A DNA stretch of 64,000 nt from Fasciola hepatica (Eukaryota; Platyhelminthes; Trematoda; Plagiorchiida; Fasciolidae): contig CANUEZ040000114.1 in assembly GCA_948099385.1 (NCBI GenBank), positions 186,001 through 250,000 of the forward strand, in the 5' to 3' direction. This document shows, one piece after another, positions 46,749-58,480 of this stretch; within the stretch, counting starts at the first letter, position 1; the number at the start of each line of letters is the position of its first letter. Both the position numbers and the translations under genes were made by a program. Below the pieces are notes generated by a model. The model saw nothing but the letters and a program-made list of their open reading frames with translations, did not search any database and was not told the origin of the DNA.

Positions 46749-48777
46749 GAGTTCTTGATGCTAGAGTAACGTGTCTTCTACCACATCATGCTCGAAGTTT
46801 TGCACGGTTTGCCATCTACGGCCGACCAGTCTTGTCGCGTTTCGATCGCTGACGACGACATACTAGCTACTTGGCTTAGCGATGAACGAGAGCTGACTTG
46901 TTCACCATCGTGTTTTTAGTGGGTCAACTGACTTTTCGGTCGAGTGTTGCTTGTTCTCATCTGTAGGGTTTGCGGCTCATCCAAAAACTTCGACACAAGG
47001 AACAGTATCCATAAACACAACTCTTCATCCTCGGGGATATTTTTCTGGCCTAATTTACGCATTAGTGAGATTTATCTGGTTACAGATTAATCCATCTTGT
47101 GGAGTCAAAAACTTCTCCTTCTTGAATGGCAAACCATAGAAACATCGGCCTCATTTCCTTCTTTAACAAAAAATTCAACAACCCACCATGAAAAACCACG
47201 GAAGTACTTTTCGGACCGTTCCATCACAGTTATTAGGAATCATCACTTGTAGTGCACATCCATCGAACTTCAGCTAGGAACTGAACCAGGGGATTCGTGG
47301 TCACCAAAGTGACCAATAGGCTATCCAGGATGGCTCCCAAAAGTTTGTCTCACCTCAAATCTAAATGATGTAGTAGCATTTCATTACTGATTCTGGGCAG
47401 TAACCAACGTCAAATTGAGGAACTCCTTCCGATCCTCAATTTACTTATTGAAATTCCCATTCTGGATCAAATCTCCACCTATACCTTTCTACCTACCCCT
47501 GCAGACCACCTCCAATATTGTTACCACCGATTGTATTTGGAACACGAATTGTAGGCGAACATACGTTTTCGAAGACTTCATTCTCAAACCAATACAATCA
47601 AATCTATAAAATGAATTAATAAGAACAGTTGCGTGTGTTTTTGACTCAATAAACTAGATCAAGTGGCTCGCACGTGTATCCGACCAGCCTCTACCTCCAT
47701 ATGTTTATTCGTTTATCCACTCTCACTGTCACATTTTCTAACCTTCTTTCTGTTGTTTATCTTCAACTTGTGCATGTGCCCGATGTTAGTCTTATATTGT
47801 CGCGTTGCTTCCTAATAACATGGTTCCTAACCCGTCATCTTTCGCGCATCCTCCGTTCCCGCTGTGCCTTTCCGTTCAATGATGAACTGGTTTCCCAAGT
47901 TCGTGTGGTGGTACGGAATTCTCCCGGATGCAAAGGTATGAGACCCTGAGTATACGGACGACGTAGATTTACTAAGTGAAGATACAGGTAAGTTGCAAGC
48001 ATTTATAGACAGGTGGACAAACTGCGTAGCAATGTTCGGTATATGTTTTGCATCTTCAAAGTGCAAGATGATATTGCAGGATTGGGTTGGTCCAACACCA
48101 AACCTTTCAGTATTTGGAAAAACTATAGACCTGGTGGATAAGTTCTCTTATCTGGGCAGCTGCATTTCACTCGGACGTCGGATATCGGATGAGGTGTCTT
48201 TGCGCATACAGAATGCTCGTTTGGCCTTTGCCAACCTGTCACCTGTGGCGTCAACATCACATTCGTTTATCTATCAAGGATCAAGTGTACGCTGTAGTAG
48301 TGAGGTCAGTGCTTTTGTATGGTTCGAAGATGTGGCCGCTCCAGGTGGAGGATATACGAAGATTGCCGGTATTTGAACAGCGATTTATTCGTAGAATCGC
48401 TCGGATGTGGTGGGAATACCTTATGAGCAATGCTGAGATTTGACGGAGAGTCTTGGGTTCACGGATCAAATCATCAGATGAAACACTTAGCTCACCAGGC
48501 TAGGATGGTTGGGTTATTTGTTGTGTATATCTCCTGGCAGGATTCCTCGGCGCGCAATGTTCCCTGAGGCGGGTAATGGTTGGAAGAGAAGTAAGAGTGA
48601 CCAGTCCATGACATGGGAGAAAGGTATGAAGAGAAATTATTTAGTGGCTTTCGCCATGTAAGGACCATTAGACATCGTGGTCGGGGTCTAAGAGATCCTC
48701 CCAACTTCTGATTCCAGTAGTATCAACTGGCGATCAAAATGTTGTCATTCCTGAGGTTCACTGCGTCTAACCCACAT
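46749..48777 (-). repeat. Inverted duplication B, right arm (2,029 bp)
   Basis: Reverse complement of 42651-44679. The F3 SINE is at 47168-47343 on the minus strand. Confidence 0.95.
47938..48708 (+). pseudogene. RTE-like LINE 3' part (copy in right arm B)
   Basis: Motif C reads Tyr-Thr-Asp-Asp at 47951-47962, just after a stop. Then a 127-codon frame (47993-48376) carries the RTE C-terminal blocks, with the continuation at 48189-48443 in another frame. Confidence 0.75.
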
Positions 48778-49173
48778 AGGACTATCAACGAACCACCGTT
48801 TTAGTTCCTCAGTGAACTCTCCGAACGGGAGCTTCCACGCACACTCCTGATGCACATATTAGATTGTTGGCAAAAAACCCTCCCACTCTATGGTTTGATA
48901 CATTAGAGGATACAACTAGGTACCAGATCAGTGGCGCTCTTGTATTCGCAAACTTTCTTTATCGACCTGATTTTCACATTTGTAGTTCTGATGCTCCTTT
49001 CAGTTTTTTTTTTAATCATTATTTCAGATTGAGACTGTCACTGTGAGATAGCAACCAAAGCAACCGCATCTCCTGCATGGTTAATGGTTGTCTGAACTGA
49101 ACTGACTCGACTCGGTTGTTCCGTGCAAGGTGCTGCAAGGCTGACCGACATGACTCGCTTATTCATAATGGAC
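48778..49173. other. No gene recognised
   Basis: Short frames only. Confidence 0.35.
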
Positions 49174-49639
49174 GGTCCACTGGATCTGCGCAGGTAGTTT
49201 TATCAGAACACTTTTTAGTATAAAAAGAATACCACCTTTAAATGTACAATTTTCAAATTCCCATGTCATTTACCGTTTTCTGAAGCGGCCAACACTGCAA
49301 TTTTTCCCACTGGAGTTCAGAAAAGTCAAGATCCTACTGCTACCTTTTTCAGTAGCAGTACTTGGAATTCGAATATCTTGGGGGTGTTCCCGCCCGAGGA
49401 ACCTATTGTGCAATCTTGGTTAGGGTGTCGGTCGACGTACGAACTTTTGGTATCCAGAAAAACTGTAAGCACTTGTGGGTTCATTTCGTACGGCTTGTTT
49501 CAGTGTCATTATGCAAATGTTTTATAATCCACTGACCAAGCATTCCTCCGCTTGATTTCGTTTAGTCATGCTAACTTGGGTTATTACGACATCAACATAA
49601 GTAATTGCTGTATCAATATAGACTGATTAATATACTACA
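49174..49639 (+). repeat. Probable LTR of a second gypsy element (contains copy 2 of the 204-bp repeat)
   Basis: Ends in TACTACA at 49639, four bases before a primer-site motif. The start is uncertain; 49174 is taken from the repeat match. The length would be about 466 bp, near the 426 bp of the array LTR. The hairpin is at 49333-49358. Confidence 0.5.
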
Positions 49640-49643
49640 AAAT

Positions 49644-49656
49644 TGGTGAGCCCGAA
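49644..49656 (+). other. Primer binding site of the second gypsy element
   Basis: TGGTGAGCCCGAA, identical to the array motif over 13 bases. Confidence 0.6.
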
Positions 49657-51405
49657 TTTCCTCTCTTCTTGCCCTAGTCTGTGCTTATTTTGGTTCGAAT
49701 TTCTCACAGTCGAACATGTTGGACAACGATCCTACCAACATTCACTCAGTTTCCCTTTAACTATCTACTTTCGCTTCCATCGATCCTGGACTGTGGTTCT
49801 GACAGATCGAGGAAGTATTCACTATTAGTCGCCTAACTAACAAGCGCGCCCGACATCCCCATGTGCTTCAGGCACTCCCACTGAACTTGGAGGATCTTGA
49901 TCCCATTCCATCGGATGCCCCCATACCCAACTTAAAGAGGCGGTTATCGAGTACACTGGAAATTGTTCCGCGAGCTGTTCACTTCGGCTGAACTCGCAGA
50001 CCAGACCTTCCCAACTTATGCAGCCCACGCGGTTTTCACTGGCTGACCGTGAACCGAACGACGCCATTTCCTAGAAGATATGGGTCAACAAGCTTCGCCT
50101 CCCGATACAGCCAGTTTTGCCCATGCCAGAGCTCACTACTCCCTTGTACAAACTGGCCGAAATTGCAGGCGGAATAATGTAATGTTACCCTATCGACAGA
50201 CCACGTGCCCAGATCAGCCTCAAATGTGGCCTCTTCAGAGAGCGGTCCGACACTTGGATCAACTGTGGTGTTGCTGAAGCCCGTTCACAATCGCACTTGT
50301 AGCGCCATTTCTCATTGTCCTGACTCCCCGTCCCGTCAGTCATGTGCCGAGAATTATAATACAGACCTTAAAGAAACACTAGATATGTATGGAATGTGGG
50401 CAACCCGAAGGTACGGGTGAGAGAAGGCTCATTGTCGACCTAGGTCACGGTATCACAATTTCTAATGACAAACATGGTGTTGGTATCATCGTACCTTTGG
50501 TCGTTAAGCGCGCCAGTGCGGTCCGCCATGCTTCTTCCGCGCATTTTCAAAACAGTCAAACCAGACAGTAAGGCCGCCGACTACGGTCGGCTCCCTACGT
50601 CCAAGTCGCTTGTTTGCATCTAAGACTAGTTGAGTGGTTTCCGATTTCTAATCGATATCGACGCCGATATCAATTTCATAACGTCACGTCAGTTCACAGG
50701 TAGCGAGCGGCACGACGATTGCAACATTGGGTCAACGGCCAATCTCTACTGATTTAGGTATCTGGTGATGTTTTCAATGTTTTCATTCAGGCGGAAATAC
50801 GGACTCCCATAACCGGCGCAGATTTGTTGTTACACTGTGGCCACACAACAGACCTCAAATACTGCAGGCTGGTAGACACTACAACTAAACTTTGCGGAAT
50901 CACGACTAGTAAATACACCAATTCCTTAGGTATTCAGCTAACGATTCCGCAGTTACCGTTGGCAGAAATTTTGAAGGAATTTCCGTTCTTCACGAACCCA
51001 GTGTTTCATGGCGTAAGCCACCGCATCCTCATCAAAGGTCAACCGGTTCATTTTCAGCAGCGCCAAATTAATTCAGACAAGCTACGCATTGCACGTCACA
51101 AATTCGAACACATGAAGAGACTTGGCATCATCCGACCGTCTTCAAACACATGGACCTCAACTTTACACATAGTCTCGGAATCATCGTGGTTGGGGACCCT
51201 GTGGGGACTATCGAGCTCTCATCGTCACCGTTCCCGACCGGTACCCCATATATACATGACTTCGCCCACAATCTCTTCCAAAATTAATCATATGAAAACA
51301 TCAACTAATCCACATGATCAAAGAAGACACCCCCAAGACTGCCATCACCACACCTTTTGGAGTTCGTACGCATGCCACCACAAAGCTATCGCGGTCCAAA
51401 AAGGA
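49657..51405 (+). pseudogene. pol: Second CsRn1-like gypsy element, gag-pol remnants
   Basis: Gag is not readable with confidence. A decayed protease ('LIVDLGHGITIS', where the family has 'LVDTGA..S') lies at about 50430-50470. The 50824-51432 frame then reads the pre-RT and early RT of gypsy Pol: 'LAEILKEFPFFTNP', 'SDKLRIARHKFEHMKRLGII', 'RPSSNTW.S.LHIV', followed by 'VPHI'. A frame change then leads to 'PKTAITTPFG' at about 51320-51360. The catalytic core and everything after it are missing, and RTE LINE sequence starts at about 51410. It is older and more decayed than the array element. Confidence 0.75.
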
Positions 51406-54400
51406 TCTTACTTCTTATTTACGTTGTTCTGAAGACCCCGAGGCTGAGGCCTTTGGTCTAGCAGGCGTTGGAATAGTCCTAAATGACAGAGCCGAAGATA
51501 CTTTTCTAGAATGGATTCCAGTTGATGGTCCACTATGTGCTGTACGAATCAGAGGACAGTGCAGGGTAAGCACGAAACGACCTAATAGGCGATGACTGTT
51601 TGTGGTTTTTGTGTATGCCCCTACAGATTGCGGTCTGAATGTCGTGAGGCATAGGATATACCGACGTCTACACGATCTTATAAAACAGTACAAAAAACGG
51701 ACATCATTGTTTTACCTGGAGACTTAAATGCCAGGGTCGTTAGTATTTTTGGACTGGATTTTTACGCGACTATCTCCTGTTGGAGGATAAGTCGATTCCA
51801 TGAGTATTACGAAAATTATTCCTGGGGATTCTCAGAAATATAGTACGAGGCGGTGTTCTTAGTACCGTTCGGGACTATTGTACTACTCGGTCGCCCAGTC
51901 CGGAACAGGAAGTAAGTTAACGGTACTACATCCGGCCTTTTTATTCGAGGATGCACCTCTAACCTTTGCATAATAAACTGCAGTCTGCAAGGTAGCAGGG
52001 TTGCTTCAAATGAGCCGGTGGCCGGCTCGTTCGCCTCTTCCGAAATACCGGGTTGGGTAGATTGGACCGTTTTTCTTTGCGACTATCGGATCAGTAGATC
52101 TCGTCCAACCATTCAGGACTATGTCTTCGCATGCCGGACACCGTCTGAGATTTTTAAACCTTGGTTATTACCAACCTGGTTCAACCCGCCTGTCGAGCAG
52201 TTTGTCGGGATGTGGCCGCTGATACATGCTTCAGCTTCGTGGAACCATAGATGAGAGCTGGGAAAATGGGGAACAAAGTCGGTAGTATTGCACCCACTGA
52301 AAACCATCTAGTAGGTCGTTTTGGTTTTAACTATTGCCGCACGGGCAATGATGAAAGGTTTTTAAATCAATGCTCTAATCACCGGCTGTTTCTATCCAGC
52401 GCCAGCCTCAAGAACACAGAGTGCCGTTCAGCTGCTAGGTGGCCTCTTTTATCAACTCAGGATTGGGCTCAAATAGATCACATCGCTACTAGATAAACAA
52501 GACGAGGCTATGTATGAAACTGCCGCTCATGTTGGGGAACTAGTCATTATTCTGATCACGCACTAGCGTACGCCACACTCTCTATGTGCTTTGATGTGAC
52601 AGCTATAAAGATGGTATCTTGAGTTGATGTCTCCAGACTATCCGAGTCTATCGTGCTGGCCAATTTCCAGAATGAAGTGAAAAACAGATTGGACGCGATC
52701 CTACCGTGCCCCATAGAACGACGTTGGGTTCTCGTCAAATCGGCCCTGAATTCCGCTTGTCTGGTTAGTTGAGGTATTATTTCCATTGGATAATGGCGAA
52801 GTCCCTATGACTTCTGGATATCCGCAGTCCAATCCTCGCGGACTCAGCTACCAACGAAGCCCGTCTGGCTTCAAAACGTGAGCTTACCTCTTGATGAACG
52901 TTGTGTTCAGTGATCCGCGTTCTTAGATCCACATAGCGAAGCTGAGGTTTGTAGTGCACTTGCACTCCTCAAACGCCACAAGGCTCCAGGTCCAGACAGT
53001 CCACCAACTGTATTCGAAGAGGCAGGTTACGATATGATGAAAGAGCTAACGCATATGTTCTCTAAAGTATGGGAAGAGGAGGAAGCTCCTACGGACTGGA
53101 TGGAATCGACGGTAGTCCCTGTCTTCAAGAAAGGATCTCGAGCTATTTGTGGCAATCACAGAGGAATCAATTTAATCCAGGTTGCGGCGAAGGTTTTAGC
53201 GTCTGTCGTCCTTCGCAGGCTGTTATCACACAGAGAGGAGCGAATTTGTGGGGAGCGAGCGGAGCACCGCCCTGACCAGATATTCACCCTCCGTCATCTG
53301 TTGGAGCATCAACACATTTACCGAAGACCGACGATCGCCGTATACTTGGATATCAGAGCATCCTTTGATTCCATTGACAGGACTGTTCTGTGGGAATGCT
53401 TTTTGAGAAACACTGTACGCGAAAAATGTGTCAATCATCAAATCCTCCCACTACCATACCTTAGGACGAGTAAAAGGTTACGGTAAGCCTTCGCCCGCCT
53501 TCGCTGTCTCCAGTGGAGTCCGGCAAGGGTGTCTTATTTAGCCTTTTCTCTTTAACTTCGCAACTGACGATGCCCTTAAGAAATCGGCGGAAAGGCCTCT
53601 TAGGTGGTGGTTTCGAACTCCTCACTAGGCATAGACTTGCTGATCTGGAATACGCCAACGATACCATCTTGATCGCTTCTAACATCCCAGCAGTTCAACT
53701 TACACCGAACTGCATGACTGAAGCGGCTAGGTACAGAGTGTTCTTGATATCACCAAAGTGTAAGAAGCCACTCCAGGATTGGCGAGAGTGTGTACTCGCG
53801 CTCTACTTGGGCAACAAAAGACCGGAGACTATCGAAAATTTTGTTAACCTGGGCAGTTGTCTTGCTGGAAAAAGCGGCGGGGAACTAGGAATATCTATGC
53901 GCACCTCAAGGGCCAGACCAACTTTTTCGAACTTCAACTATCTCTGGCGTCGACAGGACAACAGTCTTTCCTTGGAAAGTCGAGTGCATATTGCCACCGT
54001 GAGACTCGTACTGTTGTATGGTTGTGAATCACAGCCCTTCTGAGCTCAAGATATCCGTTGTCTGCCTGTTTTTGATACCTGCTGCTTACGCAGCGTTGTC
54101 CGTGTTTGATGGGAGCTACACGTCAGCAATGATCAAGTGCGCAGTCGAGTGTTTGGCACAACTCCGCCCTAGAAAGGACCTTATTCAAGCATCGTCTCCA
54201 CCGGCTAGGACGTACTAAGGATGCCTGTCCAGCGCCTCCCGCTTTTTTGCACTCTGCGGGTCTGACTGGAAAAAAAGCGTGGAGGATAAGCAATGACTTA
54301 GCACAGAGGAATGCGGAAACGAACAGAATTTGTCACGTGTAGGACCTTCTTGCTTGCCAGGTTGGAACGGTAGAGATCAAGAGGAACACTGGCTCGTCTC

Positions 54401-54475
54401 ACTGATGGACATGGCTTAAAACCGAAGTCAGTGTCGACAAGTATTCGTTTTTGTCGTAATCATCAAAGATGACAA
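51406..54475 (+). pseudogene. RTE-like LINE joined to the gypsy remnant
   Basis: Endonuclease pieces: 'GVGIVLNDRAEDTFLEWIP' (51440-51530), 'PTDCGLN', and 'GRFGFNYCRTGNDERFLNQC' with 'QIDHIA' (52310-52495). The repeat shared with 3965-4229 interrupts it at 51888-52030. RT: 53034-53486 ('STVVPVFKKGS', 'NHRGINLI', 'DQIFTLRHLLE', motif A 'YLDIRASFDSIDR') and 53513-54043, where motif C is Tyr-Ala-Asn-Asp (53651-53662), replacing the first catalytic Asp of YADD. C-terminal blocks 'FVNLGSCL' and 'VRLVLLYGCE' follow, ending near 54475. It has many frameshifts and is dead. Confidence 0.8.
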
Positions 54476-54656
54476 GAAACGTAAAATGTTCCCACAAAAG
54501 AAAGACGTTGCCTTTTCTCTCCTTCTTTTTCACTTTGACTCCATCTATCTATTCCTCACTGATTGTACCATGTTTTGTTTGGCACGCGGCCCGAAATCAA
54601 ACACGTGTGTTAATGGGACGTCCATCAATATGAATTCGCTTTCTGTGAACAAATGG

Positions 54657-54718
<62 letters not shown>

Positions 54719-54906
54719 ATGCGATCACTACAACCAAATATGGCACTTTCGAGGCAATAATTAGCAGACCCAAGTGTCGATCGACATTTTCTCAAGAGGG
54801 CAATCTAACAAACTTTCTTCCCTCCGAAGACTAGAAAATGTTAGAGTCCCAACTGTTAATGTCGTTTTCAGTAGCCTATGTAAACCGGAAATTAGACTAC
54901 GGGGTT
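54476..54906. other. Intergenic stretch with AT microsatellite at 54659-54719
   Basis: Perfect AT run at 54659-54708, then a broken one to 54719. No gene seen. Confidence 0.7.
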
Positions 54907-55060
54907 TGTGGTGGTCAAACGGTCATTGTGGTGGATTTTAGACCCCCCCCCTGTCCCGGGTTCGAATCCAGCCGCCTCTGCCGGTCACTTCCCTAATAGG
55001 CCGCGACCCTTTTCCTGGAAAATTGTACCATTGCCGTGTAATAAAAAAGAGGTAAATGAT
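54907..55060 (+). mobile_element. SINE family F1, copy 2
   Basis: B box GGTTCGAATCC at 54959-54969 (exact consensus), preceded by a C-run, then 'ggccgcgacccttttcctgg' and an A-rich tail. Homologous to 40327-40482 and to part of arm A. Confidence 0.7.
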
Positions 55061-55426
55061 AGAAGACGAAGACCAAGAAATGCACGATGACTAATTATCC
55101 ATTCAACAATGAAAGTTTCCTTAGGAAACTTCTGCTTTATCCATATCAAACCAATGATTCTTGTCAACTCCATTAACAACACTGGGCCACAGATCCTACG
55201 ACTAGATGGAGACAACCCATCTGGTCCATCAGGCTTATTGCACGAAGAACCTGCACTTCGGACGGAGTTTTGCTGTCTACATTACCATTCTTAAGTAGTA
55301 CCCGGGTAGGACAACCTGTTGCCCCACTTGACCAAGTGTATGGACATTGAACACAACCAAGCAGTAACACAGACGGCTGGAAAGCACCGTAAAACATGCT
55401 CGAACGAGTGAAATAATACAAATAAA

Positions 55427-55427
<1 letters not shown>

Positions 55428-55490
<63 letters not shown>
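55428..55490. repeat. TAA microsatellite
   Basis: About 21 TAA units. Reads as poly-Tyr or poly-Ile on the minus strand, which produces spurious frames. Confidence 0.95.
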
Positions 55491-55922
55491 GCGAGGAGAC
55501 TGCCCTGAAATCCGAGTACTGGATCTGGATCCCCCACCAAGTTTCGAAGCATTCTTGAGGGAAACAGTTGTTGTCTATCTCTGACGGTGCAAGTAGTCGA
55601 CTTTCCAGACTTTTGAAACACCCTCTCATGTCTCACTTACAAAGCGTTGCGGCTCCTTTACTTCTGTGCATTTCAGTAAGGCAGACACATTGTAGCGGTA
55701 AAATGTACGAGAATTTATTTCTGTGAATCACCAAATGTTTCACAGAAGAACAAGATACAAATATAAAACAGACACGGTGGGACAGCCAGATACTTCGAGC
55801 TGCCGTAGGATATTTTTCGGTCACAAAGGATCAAGTGTAACCGGTATAAATGACGCAGATGAAGAGGAGGATGATATGAAGGAACTTTAACAGCTGTAAT
55901 GGGAGTGGGTTGGGTGGTTCGA
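55491..55922. other. No gene recognised (downstream of COX15)
   Basis: May include the COX15 3' untranslated region. Confidence 0.4.
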
Positions 55923-56338
55923 TCACTTGGGCACTGCGCGCAGACAATGCATCAACCACATCAGGCTGGTGAAAAGGATCAGACTACCACCTTGGTGCAT
56001 CGCACCTAGCGAGACAGGTACATAATGCAACAAGGTGAGTACTCCGAGCGCGCTCTGTCCAAGCGCGGTGCCCAGAACTAAATGCGCGGCCATTCGGATT
56101 CGGGGACCGGTTGCCGCCAGCCCAGTACGCATCACTACCGCCCAAAGTGCTGTGGCCGAGGCCACTGTGGTGTAGGCCAACATTCGATGCATAAACTGTA
56201 CCCCGGTTGGATTATTCATCAGATTCCCGACGGTGGATCCGTATCGAGGTACGATTAGATCCGCGGGGACCCAACGGTCGGCCATCTTCGGCCAGGAATT
56301 GTACACTAGTCCGGCGTCCAGACCAGCAACAAAAGCAC
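55923..56338 (-). CDS. COX15: COX15 heme A synthase, last coding exon
   Basis: COX15 oxidises heme O to heme A in the mitochondrial inner membrane, for cytochrome c oxidase. This exon encodes the C-terminal third: 'GAFVAGLDAGLVYNSWPKM' (19 residues, highly conserved), 'NNPTGVQFMHRML' with a heme-ligand His, 'MAAHLVLG', 'ALGVLTLLHYVPVSLGAMHQ' with a second conserved His, and the ending 'WLMHCLRAVPK' before TGA at 55923-55925. It covers about 138 residues with no stop or frameshift. A splice acceptor (CCATTCCCATCAG) precedes the exon at 56338. Upstream exons were not recognised in the window, so the intron is long or the exon is isolated. It is flanked by SINE, TAA repeat and Penelope-like sequence. 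Confidence 0.88.
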
Positions 56339-57349
56339 CTGATGGGAATGGAAATTAGGGGGACGATGTTGGAAATGTCATCTGATCCATTGAGACAATG
56401 CAACACATACTCCAGTTTTGTACATAATACTCTATTCAGTGCTTGATCAACAGGAACGAAATGATCTCGAAAAGGCTTTGCGACCATTTCATTCAGTGAA
56501 CAGTAAGTGGTCGATAACCTGTGTAAGGGACAGTGATTTATATTGAATCAGTTTGTGTTTATCAACTTTTTAATTTTATGCGACTATCTCCCTCTGGATG
56601 AGTCGGATTATTGTATATCTGAATTCGCCGTTGACTAGGTGTTACGGCTGGTGGTGAATTACGTATAAACTGAGACTCAATTCTTTTTCCTGTGGCGGGT
56701 ACCGTGAATCTCCTGGAAGCTGGTGCACTCCACATCCCCCTTGACAATAGTGACCAAGGTTTCAAACGAGCCGCTGAGAGCAGTATCAACCCGGGAAGAG
56801 TGGCAAATGGACAGCCTATTTAGTCAACTTCATGTCTGGTCACCGTAGGATGTGAGCAGCATTTCCAATGGCGGGGAAGGAAGACCGAAAGTTGGTCAAC
56901 AGCAAAGCATCGTTTTCCCATTTCGTCATTGGATAATCTATCTTTAAGACATGCCGAGAGCACCAGTGCTCAAACACCCCCGTCTCTTTGCACAATCGGC
57001 TCCTTGTTGAAAAGCATCAAAGCCATACGGGGTTGACGGAGGCTTGGAAGACGCGAGATTTCAGCTTCTATTTGGCCGACTAGACTAGAGAGAACAAACA
57101 AAGTGGTAAGCAAGCCTATTCCCAGTTATTCATGTTCAAACCAATACATAAAACAATATATGACTAACAAAACAAGAAACGGGAATGATGATTCAAATCT
57201 ATCTCTCGCAGAGTAGAATGTTCACGTGATTGTACGTGTTCGGGGACAAGAAGTGTGCAAAGGAAGTTACCGTGCCTGGACGAATTGTTTCTGGGCACAC
57301 AGGGAAGGATCATAAGAACGAATAATCACGGTTTCAGCTGTGGCTACGA
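56339..57349. other. Presumed COX15 intron; no exon recognised
   Basis: Begins with a polypyrimidine-AG acceptor on the minus strand. A minus-strand frame at 56562-56789 has no resemblance I can name to COX15. Confidence 0.4.
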
Positions 57350-58480
57350 GGCGACATTCGATTGCTCACCCTGAACCTCGTAAATGATGCGAAAAGCGTC
57401 TATCATCTCTACTGAGTGGTTTGTCTCCACAAGGTGTGAGCACACAGCACTCGTAATCGTCTTACTTGCTCGTGTTCAATCAAGCCGGGTGTTCACGAAC
57501 ACGTTCGGATAAGCCGCTGGTCGTGCGACCAATACACATAGTTCCACAGGAACAGACAAATGAATACATACAAACAGGCTGCAGAATCTGGCAGTCTATC
57601 CTTTAGGCGAAAACAATCGGTTTGGAAGCGAACAAGATTTGCCATTGTACAGCGTAGAATGTTCTACTGACTGCTTCTGATAGCTTTCGTTGAGTAATGT
57701 TGGCTTCCGTATCGCCTTTGAAAGGAAAACATGTATATATAGGCATCATCGCGACAACTATTTCGTTTATTTGCATCGTTCTGTCAATAAACCGTTCGGA
57801 ATAGCCGTTTTGTAAGAAAACACTCCGCAGAAAAAGAGGTTCACTTCCTGGTGTGTCTTCCGTGCGGAGTTTTCTTGCTCTATTAACCAAGCAGCGCATT
57901 AGATTTTTCTTCATTTAGAAAGGTAAAAAAGTGTGAAAATGGATGTACTGCCTGTTCCATGTTGCTTTTCTATGCACTGATAACGGAACGGAGCAATCAC
58001 TCCGACGGCTTACGCATACGTCTAAATATGATACTGTTGTGTTGACATCGGTATCTATCGCGCATGTTATCGTCTACGTATCGTTTGTACAAGGCGAAAC
58101 CTCTGAGTAGTACCTCGAGTTGATTAGTTTCAAGTTTTGCCATGAAAATGTCAGCAAATAAGGGCCACAAAGGTGATCCCATTGTAACTCCGTCCTCCTG
58201 ACGACAAATTTCACCGTCGAAATGAAAACGGATACTATGTATGCAGACACAGTAACTGTTTAAGTTCGTCCAACGGGGTGCCTAAGTCAACTTTGTCACC
58301 TTAAATGCGTTCACAAAGATAGCTGATTGTTTCGCTGATCGCGACAATTGTAAACAGTCAGGTAAAATCAGGTGATATTTGCTTTCCTTCTGAATTCAGG
58401 TTCCTCACAGTTTCTACAAAACCAAATGTGTCTTGTAGACTGTGTCTAGAAGTTAAGACTGTTACTGGTTCCAATAAGCT
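57350..58480 (-). pseudogene. Penelope-like element, RT and GIY-YIG remnants
   Basis: On the minus strand in sense order: 'ETISYLCERI' and 'LDELKQLL' (58250-58360), then 'GVTMGSPLWPLFADIFMAKL' (about 58130-58190). The catalytic block 'YKRYVDD' follows (about 58060-58090). A deletion follows. 57603-57914 then gives 'KKNLMRCLVNRARKL', 'FLQNGYSERFI' and 'FPFKGDTEANI'. 57480-57600 gives 'CSCGTMCIGRTTS', the GIY-YIG-like endonuclease. Stops at 57603 and elsewhere and the deletion make it non-functional. It is a different copy from 605-1446. Confidence 0.78.

Noticed and set aside
55277..55636. ORFs with poly-Tyr or poly-Ile
   Set aside because: Product of the TAA microsatellite.
56562..56789. 75-codon frame upstream of the COX15 exon as another COX15 exon
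   Set aside because: No resemblance to the part of COX15 that should precede the last exon, and no donor site identified.
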